Origin: Prostheceraeus crozeri
Taxonomy: Eukaryota > Platyhelminthes > Polycladida > Euryleptidae
Direction: 5' to 3'
Assembly (NCBI GenBank): GCA_907163375.1
Contig: CAJQUW010015384.1
Span: forward strand, 295,975-359,974
Length of the DNA stretch: 64,000 nt
Positions 15,001 to 30,050 of the stretch are shown piece by piece; positions within the stretch are counted from its first letter, which is position 1; the number at the start of each line of letters is the position of its first letter. Under the pieces are notes generated by a model, which saw only the letters and a program-made list of their open reading frames with translations, was not told the DNA's origin and ran no database searches. Made by a program: the position numbers and the translations under genes.

Positions 15001-18000
15001 TAAAAATAAAGTTTCAATGGTTTACAAGTTAAAAATAAAGTTTCAATAGTGTGTACGTTAGAAATAAAGTTCTATTTGTTTATATGTTAGAAATAGAATG
15101 ACGTTTCACCAGTTTAAAAGTTAAGAATAAAGTTCTATCTGTTTATATGTTAGAAATAAAATGAAGTTTCATCAGTTTACAAGTTAAGACTAAAGTTCTA
15201 TCTGTTTGTATGTTAGAAATAAAACAAAGTTTCAACCGTTAACAAGTTAAAAATAAAGTTTCAATAGTTTGCAAGTTAAGAATAAAGTTTCAATAGTGTG
15301 TACGATAGAAATAAAGTTCTATTTGTTTATATGTTAGAAATAGAATGAAGTTTCACCAGTTTACAAGTTAAGAATAAAGTTCTATCTGTTTATATGTTAG
15401 AAATAAAATGAAGTTACATCAGTTTACAAGTTAAGAATAAAGTTCTATATGTTTGTATGTTAGAAATAAAACAAAGTTTCAACCGTTAACAAGTTAAAAA
15501 TAAAGTTTCAATAGTTTGCAAGTTAAAACTAATTTTTCACCAGTTGGCAAGTTAAGAATAAAGTTTTATCTGTTTGTATGATAGAAATAAAACAAAGTTT
15601 CAACCGTTTACAAGTTAAGAATAAAGTTTCAATAGTTTACAAGTTAAAAATAAAGTTTCAATAGTGTGCATGTTCAGAATAAAGTTCTATCTGTTTATAT
15701 GTTAGAAATAGAATGACATTTCACCAGTTTACAAGTTAAGAATAAAGTTCTATCTGTTTATATGCTAGAAATAAAATGAAGTTTCATCAGTTTACAAGTT
15801 AAGAATAAAGTTCTATCTGTTTGTATGTTAGAAATAAAACAAAGTTTCAACCGTTAACAAGTTAAAAATAAAGTTTCAATAGTTTGCAAGTTAAAACTAA
15901 TGTTTCAATAGTGCGTATGTTAAGAATAAAGTTTTATCTGTTTTGTATGTTAGAAATAAAATGAAGCTTCACCTGTTTACAAGCTAAGAATAAAGTTTTA
16001 TCTGCTTGTATGTCAGAAATGAAATAAAGTTTCACCAGTTTAAGAGTTAAAAATAAAGTTTCAATAGTGGGTATGTTAAGAATAAAGTTCTATCTGTTTA
16101 TATGTTAGAAATAGAATGAAGTTTCACCAGTTTACAAGTTAAGAATAAAGTTCTATCTGTTTGTATGTTAGAAATAAAGTTCTATCTGTTTATATGTTAG
16201 AAATAAAAAATGAAGGTTCACCAATTTACAAGTTAAGAATAAAGTTTTATCTGCTTGTATGTCAGAAATGAAATAAAGTTTCACCAGTTTAAAAGTTAAA
16301 AATAACGTTTCAATAATGTGTACGTTAGAAACAAAGTTTCAACCGTTTACAAGTTAAAAATAAAGTTTCAATAGTTTACAAGTTCAGAATAAAGTTTCAA
16401 TAGTGTGTATGTTAAGAAAAAAGTTTTATCTGTTTGTATGTTAGAAATAGAATGAAGTTTCATCAGTTTACAAGTTAAGAATAAAGTTCTATCTGTCTGT
16501 ATGTTAGAAATAAAATGAAGTTACATCAGTTTACAAGTTAAGAATAAAGTTCTATCTGTTTGTATGTTAGAAATAAAACAAAGTTTCAACCGTTAACAAG
16601 TTAAAAATAAAGTTTCAATAGTTTGCAAGTTAAAACTAATGTTTCAATAGTGCGTATGTTAAGAATAAAGTTTTATCTGTTTTGTATGTTAGAAATAGAA
16701 TGACGTTTCACCAGTTTACAAGTTAAGAATAAAGTTCTATCTGTTTATATGTTAGAAATAAAATGAAGTTTCATCAGTTTACAAGTTAAGACTAAAGTTC
16801 TATCTGTTTGTATGTTAGAAATAAAATAAAGTTTCAACCGTTAACAAGTTAAAAATCAAGTTTCAATAGTTTGCAAGTTAAGAATAAAGTTTCAATAGTG
16901 TGTACGATAGAAATAAAGTTCTATTTGTTTATATGTTAGAAATAGAATGAAGTTTCACCAGTTTACAAGTTAAGAATAAAGTTCTATCTGTTTATATGTT
17001 AGAAATAAAACAAAGTTTCAACCGTTAACAAGTTAAAAATAAAGTTTCAATAGTTTGCAAGTTAAAAATAAAGTTTCAATAGTGTGCATGTTCAGAATAA
17101 AGTTCTATCTGTTTATATGTTAGAAATAGAATGACATTTCACCAGTTTACAAGTTAAGACTAAAGTTCTATCTGTTTATATGCTAGAAATAAAATGAAGT
17201 TTCATCAGTTTACAAGTTAAGAATAGAGTTCTATCTGTTTGTGTGTTAGAAATAAAACAAAGTTTCAACCGTTAACAAGTTAAAAATAAAGTTTCAATAG
17301 TTTGCAAGTTAAAACTAATGTTTCAATAGTGCGTATGTTAAGAATAAAGTTTTATCTGTTTGTATGTTAGAAATAAAATGAAGCTTCACCTGTTTACAAG
17401 CAAAGAATAAAGTTTTATCTGCTTGTATGTCAGAAATGAAATAAAGTTTCACCAGTTTAAGAGTTAAAAATAAAGTTTCAATAGTGTGTATGTTAAGAAT
17501 AAAGTTCTATCTGTTTATATGTTAGAAATAGAATGAAGTTTCATCAGTTTACAAGTTAAGAATAAAGTTCTATCTGTTTGTATGTTAGAAATAAAACAAA
17601 GTTTCAACCGTTAACAAGTTAAAAATAAAGTTTCAATAGTTTGCAAGTTAAAACTAATGTTTCAATAGTGCATATGTTAAGAAAAAAGTTTTATCTGTTT
17701 GTATGTTAGAAATAGAATGAAGTTTCACCAGTTTACAAGCTAAGAATAAAGTTCTATCTGTTTATATGTTAGAAATAAAATGAAGTTTCATGAGTTTACA
17801 AGTTAAGAATAAAGTTTCAATAGTTTACAAGTTACAAATAAAGTTTCAATAGTGTGTACGTTAGAAATAAAGTTCTATTTGTTTATATGTTAGAAATAGA
17901 ATGACGTTTCAACCGTTTACAAGTTAAAAATAAAGTTTCAATAGTTTACAAGTTCAGAATAAAGTTTCAATAGTGTGTATGTTAATAATAAAATTTTATC

Positions 18001-21000
18001 TGTTTGTATGTTAGAAATAGAATGAAGTTTCATCAGTTTACAAGTTAAGAATAAAGTTCTATCTGTCTGTATGTTAGAAATAAAATGAAGTTACACCAGT
18101 TTACAAGTTAAGAATAAAGTTCTATCTGTTTGTATGTTAGAAATAAAACAAAGTTTCAACCGTTAACAAGTTAAAAATAAAGTTTCAATAGTTTGCAAGT
18201 TAAAACTAATGTTTCAATAGTGCGTATGTTAAGAATAAAGTTTTATCTGTTTGTATGATAGAAAGAAAACAAAGTTTCAACCGTTTACAAGTTAAAAATA
18301 AAGTTTCAATAGTTTACAAGTTACAAATAAAGTTTCAATAGTGTGTACGTTAGAAATAAAGTTCTATTTGTTTATATGTTAGAAATAGAATGACGTTTCA
18401 CCAGTTTACAAGTTAAGAATAAAGTTCTATCTGTTTATATGTTAGAAATAAAATGAAGGTTCATCAGTTTACAAGTTAAGACTAAAGTTCTATCTGTTTG
18501 TATGTTAGAAATAAAACAAAGTTTCAACCGTTAACAAGTTAAAAATCAAGTTTCAATAGTTTGCAAGTTAAGAATAAAGTTTCAATAGTGTGTACGATAG
18601 AAATAAAGTTCTATTTGTTTATATGTTAGAAATAGAATGAAGTTTCACCAGTTTACAAGTTAAGAATAAAGTTCTATCTGTTTATATGTTAGAAATAAAA
18701 TGAAGTTACATCAGTTTACAAGTTAAGAATAAAGTTCTATCTGTTTGTATGTTAGAAATAAAACAAAGTTTCAACCGTTAACAAGTTAAAAATAAAGTTT
18801 CAATAGTTTGCAAGTTAAAACTAATTTTTCACCAGTTGGCAAGTTAAGAATAAAGTTTTATCTGTTTGTATGATAGAAATAAAACAAAGTTTCAACCGTT
18901 TACAAGTTAAGAATAAAGTTTCAATAGTTTACAAGTTAAAAATAAAGTTTCAATAGTGTGCATGTTCAGAATAAAGTTCTATCTGTTTATATGTTAGAAA
19001 TAGAATGACATTTCACCAGTTTACAAGTTAAGACAAAAGTTCTATCTGTTTATATGCTAGAAATAGAATGAAGTTTCATCAGTTTACAAGTTAAGAATAA
19101 AGTTCTATCTGTTTGTATGTTAGAAATAAAACAAAGTTTCAACCGTTAACAAGTTAAAAATAAAGTTTCAATAGTTTGCAAGTTAAAACTAATGTTTCAA
19201 TAGTGCGTATGTTAAGAATAAAGTTTTATCTGTTTTGTATGTTAGAAATAAAATGAAGCTTCACCTGTTTACAAGCAAAGAATAAAGTTTTATCTGCTTG
19301 TATGTCAGAAATGAAATGAAGTTTCACCAGTTTAAGAGTTAAAAATAAAGTTTCAATAGTGTGTATGTTAAGAATAAAGTTCTATCTGTTTATATGTTAG
19401 AAATAGAATGAAGTTTCACCAGTTTACAAGTTAAGAATAAAGTTCTATCTGTTTGTATGTTAGAAATAAAGTTCTATCTGTTTATATGTTAGAAATAAAA
19501 AATGAAGGTTCACCAATTTACAAGTTAAGAATAAAGTTTTATCTGCTTGTATGTCAGAAATGAAATAAAGTTTCACCAGTTTAAAAGTTAAAAATAACGT
19601 TTCAATAATGTGTACGTTAGAAACAAAGTTTCAACCGTTTACAAGTTAAAAATAAAGTTTCAATAGTTTACAAGTTCAGAATAAAGTTTCAATAGTGTGT
19701 ATGTTAAGAATAAAGTTTTATCTGTTTGTATGTTAGAAATAGAATGAAGTTTCATCAGTTTACAAGTTAAGAATAAAGTTCTATCTGTCTGTATGTTAGA
19801 AATAGAATGAAGTTACATCAGTTTACAAGTTAAGAATAAAGTTCTATCTGTTTGTATGTTAGCAATAAAACAAAGTTTCAACCGTTAACAAGTTAAAAAT
19901 AAAGTTTCAATAGTTTGCAAGTTATAACTAATGTTTCACCAGTTGGCAAGTTAAGAATAAAGTTTTATCTGTTTGTATGATAGAAATAAAACAAAGTTTC
20001 AACCGTTTACAAGTTAAAAATAAAGTTTCAATGGTTTACAAGTTAAAAATAAAGTTTCAATAGTGTGTACGTTAGAAATAAAGTTCTATTTGTTGATATG
20101 TTAGAAATAGAATGACGTTTCACCAGTTTAAAAGTTAAGAATAAAGTTCTATCTGTTTATATGTTAGAAATAAAATGAAGTTTCATCAGTTTACAAGTTA
20201 AGAATAAAGTTCTATCTGTTTGTATGTTAGAAATAAAACAAAGTTTCAACCGTTAACAAGTTAAAAATAAAGTTTCAATAGTTTGCAAGTTAAGAATAAA
20301 GTTTCAATAGTGTGTACGATAGAAATAAAGTTCTATTTGTTTATATGTTAGAAATAGAATGAAGTTTCACCAGTTTACAAGTTAAGAATAAAGTTCTATC
20401 TGTTTATATGTTAGAAATAAAATGAAGTTACATCAGTTTACAAGTTAAGAATAAAGTTCTATCTGTTTGTATGTTAGAAATAAAACAAAGTTTCAACCGT
20501 TAACAAGTTAAAAATAAAGTTTCAATAGTTTGCAAGTTAAAACTAATGTTTCAATAGTGCGTATGTTAAGAATAAAGTTTTATCTGTTTGTATGTTAGAA
20601 ATAAAATGAAGCTTCACCTGTTTACAAGCTAAGAATAAAGTTTTATCTGCTTGTATGTCAGAAATGAAATAAAGTTTCACCAGTTTAAGAGTTAAAAATA
20701 AAGTTTCAATAGTGTGTATGTTAAGAATAAAGTTCTATCTGTTTATATGTTAGAAATAGAATGACGTTTCACCAGTTTACGAGTTAAGAATAAAGTTCTA
20801 ACTGTTTGTATGTTAGAAATAAAGTTCTATCTGTTTATATGTTAGAAATAAAAAATGAAGGTTCACCAATTTACAAGTTAAGAATAAAGTTTTATCTGCT
20901 TGTATGTCAGAAATGAAATAAAGTTTCACCAGTTTAAAAGTTAAAAATAAAGTTTCAATAATGTGTACGTTAGAAACAAAGTTTCAACCGTTTACAAGTT

Positions 21001-24000
21001 AAAAATAAAGTTTCAATAGTTTGCAAGTTAAAACTAATGTTTCACCAGTTGGCAAGTTAAGAAAAAAAGTTTTATCTGTTTGTATGATAGAAAGAAAACA
21101 AAGTTTCAACCGTTTACAAGTTAAAAATAAAGTTTCAATAGTTTAAAAGTTACAAATAAAGTTTCAATAGTGTGTACGTTAGAAATAAAGTTCTATTTGT
21201 TTATATGTTAGAAATAGAATGACGTTTCACCAGTTTACAAGTTAAGAATAAAGTTCTATCTTTTTATATGTTAGAAATAGAATGAAGTTTCATCAGTTTA
21301 CAAGTTAAGACTAAAGTTCTATCTGTTTGTATGTTAGAAATGAAATAAAGTTTCACCAGTTTAAAAGTTAAAAATAAAGTTTCAATAATGTGTACGTTAG
21401 AAACAAAGTTTCAACCGTTTACAAGTTAAAATTAAAGTTTCAATAGTTTACAAGTTCAGAATAAAGTTTCAATAGTGTGTATGTTAAGAATAAAGTTTTA
21501 TCTGTTTGTATGTTAGAAATAGAATGAAGTTTCATCAGTTTACAAGTTATGAATAAAGTTCTATCTGTCTGTATGTTAGAAATGAAATAAAGTTTCACCA
21601 GTTTAAGAGTTAAAAATAAAGTTTCAATAGTGTGTACGTTAGAAATAAAGTTTTAACCGTTTACAAGTTAAAAATAAAGTTTCAACAGTGTCTACGTTAG
21701 AAATAAAGTTTTATCTGCTTGTAAAGTACGATCGTAGGATTTACTAGTTTGCAAGTTAGACTCAGCATTCTACTAGTTGTGAATGAAAAATATCGTTTCA
21801 CCAGTTTACAGATTAGAATAAAGTTTCAATAGTGTGCACGTTAGAAATAAAGTTATGACTGTTTGTATTTGTATGTGTGTGTGTTTGTTAGAAATAAAGT
21901 TTCAACCGTTTACAAGTTAAACATGAAGTTTCAACAGTGTGTATGTTGGAAATAAAGTTTCAACCGTTTACAAGTTAAAAATAAAGTTTCAATAGTTTAC
22001 AAGTTCAGAATAAAGTTTCAATAGTGTGTATGTTAAGAATAAAGTTTTATCTGTTTATATGTTAGAAATAGAATGAAGTTTCATCAGTTTACAAGTTAAG
22101 AATAAAGTTCTATCTGTTTGTATGTTAGAAATAAAACAAAGTTTCAACCGTTAACAAGTTAAAAATAAAGTTTCAATAGTTTGCAAGTTAAAACTAATGT
22201 TTCAATAGTGCATATGTTCAGAATAAAGTTTTATCTGTTTGTATGTTAGAAATAGAATGACATTTCACCAGTTTACAAGCTAAGAATAAAGTTCTATCTG
22301 TTTATATGTTAGAAATAAAATGAAGTTTCATCAGTTTACAAGTTAAGAATAAAGTTCTATCTGTTTGTATGTTAGAAATAAAACAAAGTTTCAACCGTTA
22401 ACAAGTTAAAAATAAAGTTTCAATAGTTTGCAAGTTAAAACTAATGTTTCACCAGTTGGCAAGTTAAGAATAAAGTTTTATCTGTTTGTATGATAGAAAG
22501 AAAACAAAGTTTCAACCGCTTACAAGTTAAAAATAAAGTTTCAATAGTTTACAAGTTACATATAAAGTTTCAATAGTGTGTACGTTAGAAATAAAGTTCT
22601 ATTTGTTTATATGTTAGAAATAGAATGACGTTTCACCAGTTTACAAGTTAAGAATAAAGTTCTATCTTTTTATATGTTAGAAATAGAATGAAGTTTCATC
22701 AGTTTACAAGTTAAGACTAAAATTCTATCTGTTTGTATGTTACAAATAAAACAAAGTTTCAACCGTTAACAAGTTAAAAATAAAGTTTCAATAGTTTGCA
22801 AGTTAAGAATAAAGTTTCAATAGTGTGTACGATAGAAATAAAGTACTATTTGTTTATATGTTAGAAATAGAATGAAGTTTCACCAGTTTACAAGTTAAGA
22901 ATAAAGTTCTATCTGTTTATATGTTAGAAATAAAATGAAGTTACATCAGTTTACAAGTTAAGAATAAAGTTCTATCTGTTTGTATGTTAGAAATAAAACA
23001 AAGTTTCAACCGTTAACAAGTTAAAAATAAAGTTTCAATAGTTTGCAAGTTAAAACTAATGTTTCACCAGTTGGCAAGTTAAGAATAAAGTTTTATCTGT
23101 TTGTATGATAGAAATAAAACAAAGTTTCAACCGTTTACAAGTTAAAAATAAAGTTTCAATAGTTTAAGAGTTAAAAATAAAGTTTCAATAGTGTGCATGT
23201 TCAGAATAAAGTTCTATCTGTTTGTATGTCAGAAATAGAATGACATTTCACCAGTTTACAAGTTAAGAATAAAGTTCTATCTGTTTATATGCTAGAAATA
23301 AAATGAAGTTTCATCAGTTTACAAGTTAAGAATAAAGTTCTATCTGTTTGTATGTTAGAAATAAAACAAAGTTTCAACCGTTAACAAGTTAAAAATAAAG
23401 TTTCAATAGTTTGCAAGTTAAGAATAAAGTTTCAATAGTGTGTACGATAGAAATAAAGTTCTATTTGTTTATATGTTAGAAATAGAATGAAGTTTCACCA
23501 GTTTACAAGTTAAGAATAAAGTTCTATCTGTTTATATGTTAGAAATAAAATGAAGTTACATTAGTTTACAAGTTAAGAATAAAGTTCTATCTATTTGTAT
23601 GTTAGAAATAAAACAAAGTTTCAACCGTTAACAAGTTAAAAATAAAGTTTCAATAGTTTGCAAGTTAAGACTAATGTTTCAATAGTGCGTATGTTAAGAA
23701 TAAAGTTTTATCTGTTTGTATGTTAGAAATAAAATGAAGCTTCACCTGTTTACAAGCTAAGAATAAAGTTTTATCTGCTTGTATGTCAGAAATGAAATAA
23801 AGTTTCACCAGTTTAAGAGTTAAAAATAAAGTTTCAATAGTGTGTATGTTAAGAATAAAGTTCTATCTGTTTATATGTTAGAAATAGAATGAAGTTTCAC
23901 CAGTTTACAAGTTAAGAATAAAGTTCTATCTGTTTGTATGTTAGAAATAAAGTTCTATCTGTTTATATGTTAGAAATAAAAAATGAAGGTTCACCAATTT

Positions 24001-25564
24001 ACAAGTTAAGAATAAAGTTTTATCTGCTTGTATGTGAGAAATGAAATAAAGTTTCACCAGTTTAAAAGTTAAAAATAAAGTTTCAATAATGTGTACGTTA
24101 GAAACAAAGTTTCAACCGTTTACAAGTTAAAAATAAAGTTTCAATAGTTTACAAGTTCAGAATAAAGTTTCAATAGTCTGCATGTTAAGAATAAAGTTTT
24201 ATCTGTTTGTATGTTAGAAATAGAATGAAGTTTCATCAGTTTACAAGTTAAGAATAAAGTTCTATCTGTTTGTATGTTAGAAATGAAATAAAGTTTCACC
24301 AGTTTAAGAGTTAAAAATAAAGTTTCAATAGTGTGTACGTTAGAAATAAAGTTTCAACCGTTTACAAGTTAAAAATAAAGTTTCAACAGTGTCTACGTTA
24401 GAAATAAAGTTTTATCTGCTTGTAAAGTACGATCGTAGGATTTACTAGTTTGCAAGTTAGACTCAGCATTCTACTAGTTGTGAATGAAAAATATCGTTTC
24501 ACCAGTTTACAGATTAGAATAAAGTTTCAATAGTGTGCACGTTAGAAATAAAGTTATGACTGTTTGTATTTGTATGTGTGTGTGTTTGTTAGAAATAAAG
24601 TTTCAACCGTTTACAAGTTAAAAATGAAGTTTCAACAGTGTGTATGTTGGAAATAAAGTTTTATCTGTTTATATGTTAGAAACAAAACAAAGTTTGAACA
24701 GTTTACAAGCTGAAAAATAAAGTTTCAACAGTTTACAAGCTGAAAAATAAAGTTTCAACAGTGTGTACGTTAGGAATAACGTTTTATCTGTTTGTAAGTT
24801 AGAAATAAAGTTTTAACTGCTGGTATGTTAGAAATAGAGGTATGACAGTTTATATGCTAGAAAGAAAGGTATAACTGTTTGTAAGACAAGATCGTAAGAT
24901 TTACTACTTTGCAAGTTAGACTCAGCGTTCTACTAGTTGTAAATGAAAAATATCGTTTGAACAGTTTACAGATTAAAATAAAGTTTCAATAGTGTGTATG
25001 ATGGAAATAAAGTTTAATCGCTTTGTGCGTTAGAAATAAAGTTTCAGCCGTTTACAAGTTAAAAATAAAGTTTTCACAGTGTGTACGTTAGAAATAAAGT
25101 TTTAGCTGTTTATATGTTAGAAACAAAATAAAGTTTCAACAGTGTGTATGTTAGAAATAAAGTTTTATCTGTTTAATTGTTAGAAACAAAACAAAGTTTC
25201 AACAGTTTACAAGCTGAAAAATAAAGTTTCAACAGTGTGTACGTTAGGAATAAAGTTTTATCTGTTTTTAAGTTAGAAATAAAGTTTTAACTGCTTGTAT
25301 GTTAGAAATAGAGGTATGACAGTTTATATGCTAGAAAGAAAGGTATAACTGTTTGTAAGACAAGATCGTAAGATTTACTAGTTTGCAAGTTAGACTCAGC
25401 GTTCTACTAGTTGTAAATGAAAAATATCGTTTCAACAGTTTACAGATTAAAATAAAGTTTCAATAGTGTGTATGATGGAAATAAAGTTTAAGCGCTTTGT
25501 GCGTTAAAAATAAAGTTTCAGCCGTTTACAAGTTGAAAAATAAAGTTTCATTGTGTACGTTACA
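1..25564 (+). repeat. AT-rich satellite array, left arm
   Basis: Continuous tandem DNA built from two related subunits: about 29 bp (pattern CAAGTTAAAAATAAAGTTTC plus AATAGTTTA) and about 34 bp, which has an extra 5 bp (AATGA or AACAA) in the middle. Subunits are ordered into multi-kb higher-order blocks. The marker AAAAAATGAAGGTTCACC recurs near 1371, 3335, 5886, 7304, 8691, 10109, 12296, 14483, 16205, 19498, 20849 and 23978; the spacings 1,418 and 2,187 each occur twice, showing block duplication by unequal exchange. No gene is seen and both strands are dense in stops. Towards the right end (from about 21,700) subunits diverge and a distinct GTTAGACTCAGC-bearing subunit appears (about 21,740, 24,440, 24,900, 25,380). 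Pericentromeric or subtelomeric satellite is likely, but the location is inferred. Confidence 0.97.
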
Positions 25565-25785
25565 AATAAATGAAAGTAAGAACTTCATCGTATGAGTATT
25601 CAAAGCATGTTTTGTAAATCAAATGTGTGTCATACTGACATGATAGAATCAAATGAACTTGACAAACGCGTTTGTCAAGCTTGATTCTATCATGTCAGTA
25701 TGACACATATTTGATTTACAAAACATGCTTTGAATACTCATACGATGAAGTTCTTACTTTCATTTATTTCTAACGTACACACTGT
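25565..25785. repeat. Palindromic turning point of the satellite
   Basis: Non-satellite inverted repeat at the centre of the array. The core CTTGACAAACG/CGTTTGTCAAG is a perfect 22-bp dyad at 25,658-25,679 with no loop. About 85-100 bp on each side are reverse complements with only a 4-bp indel and a few changes, and beyond them the satellite subunits continue as reverse complements. Such near-perfect arms point to an inversion duplication (foldback or template switch), or to an assembly artefact at a hairpin. Confidence 0.93.
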
Positions 25786-28700
25786 TGAAACTTTATTTTT
25801 AAACTTGTAAACTGTTGAAACTCTATTTTGTTTCTAACATATAAACAGCTAAAACTTTATTTCCAACGTACACACTGTTAAAACTTTATTTTTAACTTGT
25901 AAACGGCTGAAACTTGATTTCTAACGCACAAAGCGCTTAAACTTTATTTCCATCATACACACTATTGAAACTTTATTTTAATCTGTAAACTGTTGAAACG
26001 ATATTTTTCATTTACAACTAGTAGAACGCTGAGTCTAACTTGCAAACTAGTAAATCTTACGATCTTGTCTTACAAACAGTTATACCTTTCTTTCTAGCAT
26101 ATAAACTGTCATACCTCTATTTCTAACATACAAGCAGTTAAAACTTTATTTCTAACTTACAAACAGATGAAACTTTATTCCTAACGTACACACTGTTGAA
26201 ACTTTATTTTTCAGCTTGTAAACTGTTGAAACTTTGTTTTGTTTCTAACAATTAAACAGATAAAACTTTATTTCTAACATACACACTGTTGAAACTTTAT
26301 TTTGTTTCTAACATATAAACAGCTAAAACTTTATTTCTAACGTACACACTGTTAAAACTTTATTTTTAACTTGTAAACGGCTGAAACTTTATTTCTAACA
26401 CACACACACATACACATACAAACAGTCATAACTTTCTTTCTAACGTGCACACTATTGAAACTTTATTCTAATCTGTAAACTGTTGAAACGATATTTTTCA
26501 TTCACAACTAGTAGAATGCTGAGTCTAACTTGCAAACTAGTAAATCCTACGATCGTACTTTACAAGCAGATAAAACTTTATTTCTAACGTAGACACTGTT
26601 GAAACTTTATTTTTAACTCTTAAACTGGTGAAACTTTATTTCATTTCTGACATACAAGCAGATAAAACTTTATTCTTAACTTGTAAACTGGTGAAGCTTC
26701 ATTTTATTTCTAACATACAAACAGATAAAACTTTATTCTTAACATATGCACTATTGAAACATTAGTTTTAACTTGCAAACTATTGAAACTTTATTTTTAA
26801 CTTGTTAACGGTTGAAACTTTGTTTTATTTCTAACATACAAACAGATAGAACTTTATTCTTAACTTGTAAACTGATGAAACTTCATTCTATTTCTAACAT
26901 ACAAACAGATAAAACTTTATTCTTGACATACACACTATTGAAACTTTATTCTTAACTTGTAAACTATTGAAACTTTAATTTTAACTTGTAAACGGTTGAA
27001 ACTTTGTTTCTAACGTACACATTATTGAAACTTTATTTTTAACTTTTAAACTGGTGAAACTTTATTTCATTTCTGACATACAAGCAGATAAAACTTTATT
27101 CTTAACTTGTAAATTGGTGAACCTTCATTTTTTATTTCTAACATATAAACAGATAGAACTTTATTTCTAACATACAAACAGATAGAACTTTATTCTTAAC
27201 TTGTAAACTGGTGAAACTTCATTCTATTTCTAACATATAAACACATAGAACTTTATTCTTAACATACACACTATTGAAACTTTATTTTTAACTCTTAAAC
27301 TGGTGAAACTTTATTTCATTTCTGACATACAAGCAGATAAAACTCTATTCTTAACTTGTAAACTGTTGAACCTTCATTTTTATTTCTAACATATAAACAG
27401 ACAGAACTTTATTCTTAACATACACACTATTGAAACTTTATTTTTAACTTGTAAACTGGTGAAACTTTATTTCATTTCTGACATACAAGCAGATAAAACT
27501 TTATTCTTAACTTGTAAACTGGTGAAGCTTCATTTTATTTCTAACATACAAACAGATAAAACTTAATTCTTAACATACGCACTATTGAAACATTAGTTTT
27601 AACTTGCAAACTATTAAAACTTTATTTTTAACTGGTTAAAGGTTGAAACTTTGTTTTATTTCTAACATACAAACAGATAGAACTTTATTCTTAACTTGTA
27701 AAGTGATGAAACTTCATTTTATTTCTAACATATAAACAGATAAAACTTTATTCTTAACTTGTAAACTGGTGAAACGTCATTCTATTTCTAACATATAAAC
27801 AGATAGAACTTTATTCTGAACATGCACACTATTGAAACTTTATTTTTAACTTGTAAACTATTGAAACTTTATTTTTAACTTGTAAACGGTTGAAACTTTG
27901 TTTTATTTCTATCATACAAACAGACAAAACTTTATTCTTAACTTGCCAACTGGTGAAACATTAGTTTTAACTTGCAAACTATTGAAACTTTATTTTTAAC
28001 TTGTTAACGGTTGAAACTTTGTTTTATTTCTAACATACAAACAGATAGAACTTTATTCTTAACTTGTAAACTGATGAAACTTTGTTTTGTTTCTAACATA
28101 TAAACAGATAAAACTTTATTTCCAACATACACACTGTTGAAACTTCATTTTTAACTTGTAAACGGTTGAAACTTTATTTCTAACAAACACACACACATAC
28201 AAATACAAACAGTCATAACTTTATTTCTAACGTGCACACTATTGAAACTTTATTCTAATCTGTAAACTGGTGAAACGATATTTTTCATTCACAACTAGTA
28301 GAATGCTGAGCCTAACTTGCAAACTAGTAAATCCTACGATCGTACTTTACAAGCAGATAAAACTTTATTTCTAACGTAGACACTGTTGAAACTTTATTTT
28401 TAACTTGTAAACGGTTGAAACTTTATTTCTAACGTACACACTATTGAAACTTTATTTTTAACTCTTAAACTGGTGAAACTTTATTTCATTTCTGACATAC
28501 AAGCAGATAAAACTTTATTCTTAACTTGTAAACTGGTGAAGCTTCATTTTATTTCTAACATACAAACAGATAAAACTTTATTCTTAACATATGCACTATT
28601 GAAACATTAGTTTTAACTTGCAAACTATTGAAACTTTACTTTTAACTTGTTAGCGGTTGAAACTTTGTTTTATTTCTAACATACAAACAGATAGAACTTT

Positions 28701-30050
28701 ATTCTTAACTTGTAAACTGATGAAACTTCATTCTATTTCTAACATACAAACAGATAAAACTTTATTCTTAACATACACACTATTGAAACTTTATTCTTAA
28801 CTTGTAAACTATTGAAACTTTAATTTTAACTTGTAAACGGTTGAAACTTTGTTTCTAACGTACACATTATTGAAACTTTATTTTTAACTTTTAAACTGGT
28901 GAAACTTTATTTCATTTCTGACATACAAGCAGATAAAACTTTATTCTTAACTTGTAAATTGGTGAACCTTCATTTTTTATTTCTAACATATAAACAGATA
29001 GAACTTTATTTCTAACATACAAACAGATAGAACTTTATTCTTAACTTGTAAACTGGTGAAACTTCATTCTATTTCTAACATATAAACAGATAGAACTTTA
29101 TTCTTAACATACACACTATTGAAACTTTATTTTTAACTCTTAAACTGGTGAAACTTTATTTCATTTCTGACATACAAGCAGATAAAACTTTATTCTTAAC
29201 TTGTAAATTGGTGAACCTTCATTTTTTATTTCTAACATATAAACAGATAGAACTTTATTTCTAACATACAAGCACATAAAACTTTATTCTTAACTTGTAA
29301 ACTGGTGAAGCTTCATTTTATTTCTAACATACAAACAGATAAAACTTTATTCTTAACATACGCACTATTGAAACATTAGTTTTAACTTGCAAACTATTGA
29401 AACTTTATTTTTAACTGGTTAACGGTTGAAACTTTGTTTTATTTCTAACATACAAACAGATAGAACTTTATTCTTAACTTTAAACTGATGAAACTTCATT
29501 TTATTTCTAACATATAAACAGATAGAACTTTATTCTTAACTTGTAAACTGGTGAAACGTCATTCTATTTCTAACATATAAACAGATAGAACTTTATTCTG
29601 AACATGCACACTGTTGAAACTTTATTTTTAACTTGTAAACTATTGAAACTTTATTTTTAACTTGTAAACGGTTGAAACTTTGTTTTATTTTTATCATACA
29701 AACAGATAAAACTTTATTCTTAACTTGCCAACTGGTGAAACATTAGTTTTAACTTGCAAACTATTGAAACTTTATTTTTAACTTGTTAACGGTTGAAACT
29801 TTGTTTTATTTCTAACATATAAACAGATAGAACTTTATTCTTAACTTGTAAACTGGTGAAACTTCATTCTATTTCTAACATATAAACAAATAGAACTTTA
29901 TTTCTAACGTACACACTATTGAAACTTTATCCTTAACTTGCAAACTATTGAAACTTTATTTTTAACTTTTTAGCGGTTGAAACTTTGTTTTATTTCTAAC
30001 ATACAAACAGATAGAACTTTATTCTTAACTTTTAAACTGATGAAACTTCT
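25786..30050 (-). repeat. AT-rich satellite array, right arm, inverted
   Basis: Same 29/34-bp subunits as the left arm, in reverse complement (ACTTTATTTCTAACATACAA and similar). The divergent GTTAGACTCAGC subunit lies near the centre again (about 26,020, 26,510, 28,300), mirroring the left arm, with regular subunits further out. The arm stops abruptly near 30,047 inside a subunit and unique DNA begins. Confidence 0.96.

Noticed and set aside
1-25564. Regularly spaced repeats resembling a CRISPR array
   Set aside because: The units are contiguous variants of each other with no unique spacers, in an animal genome; this is satellite DNA.
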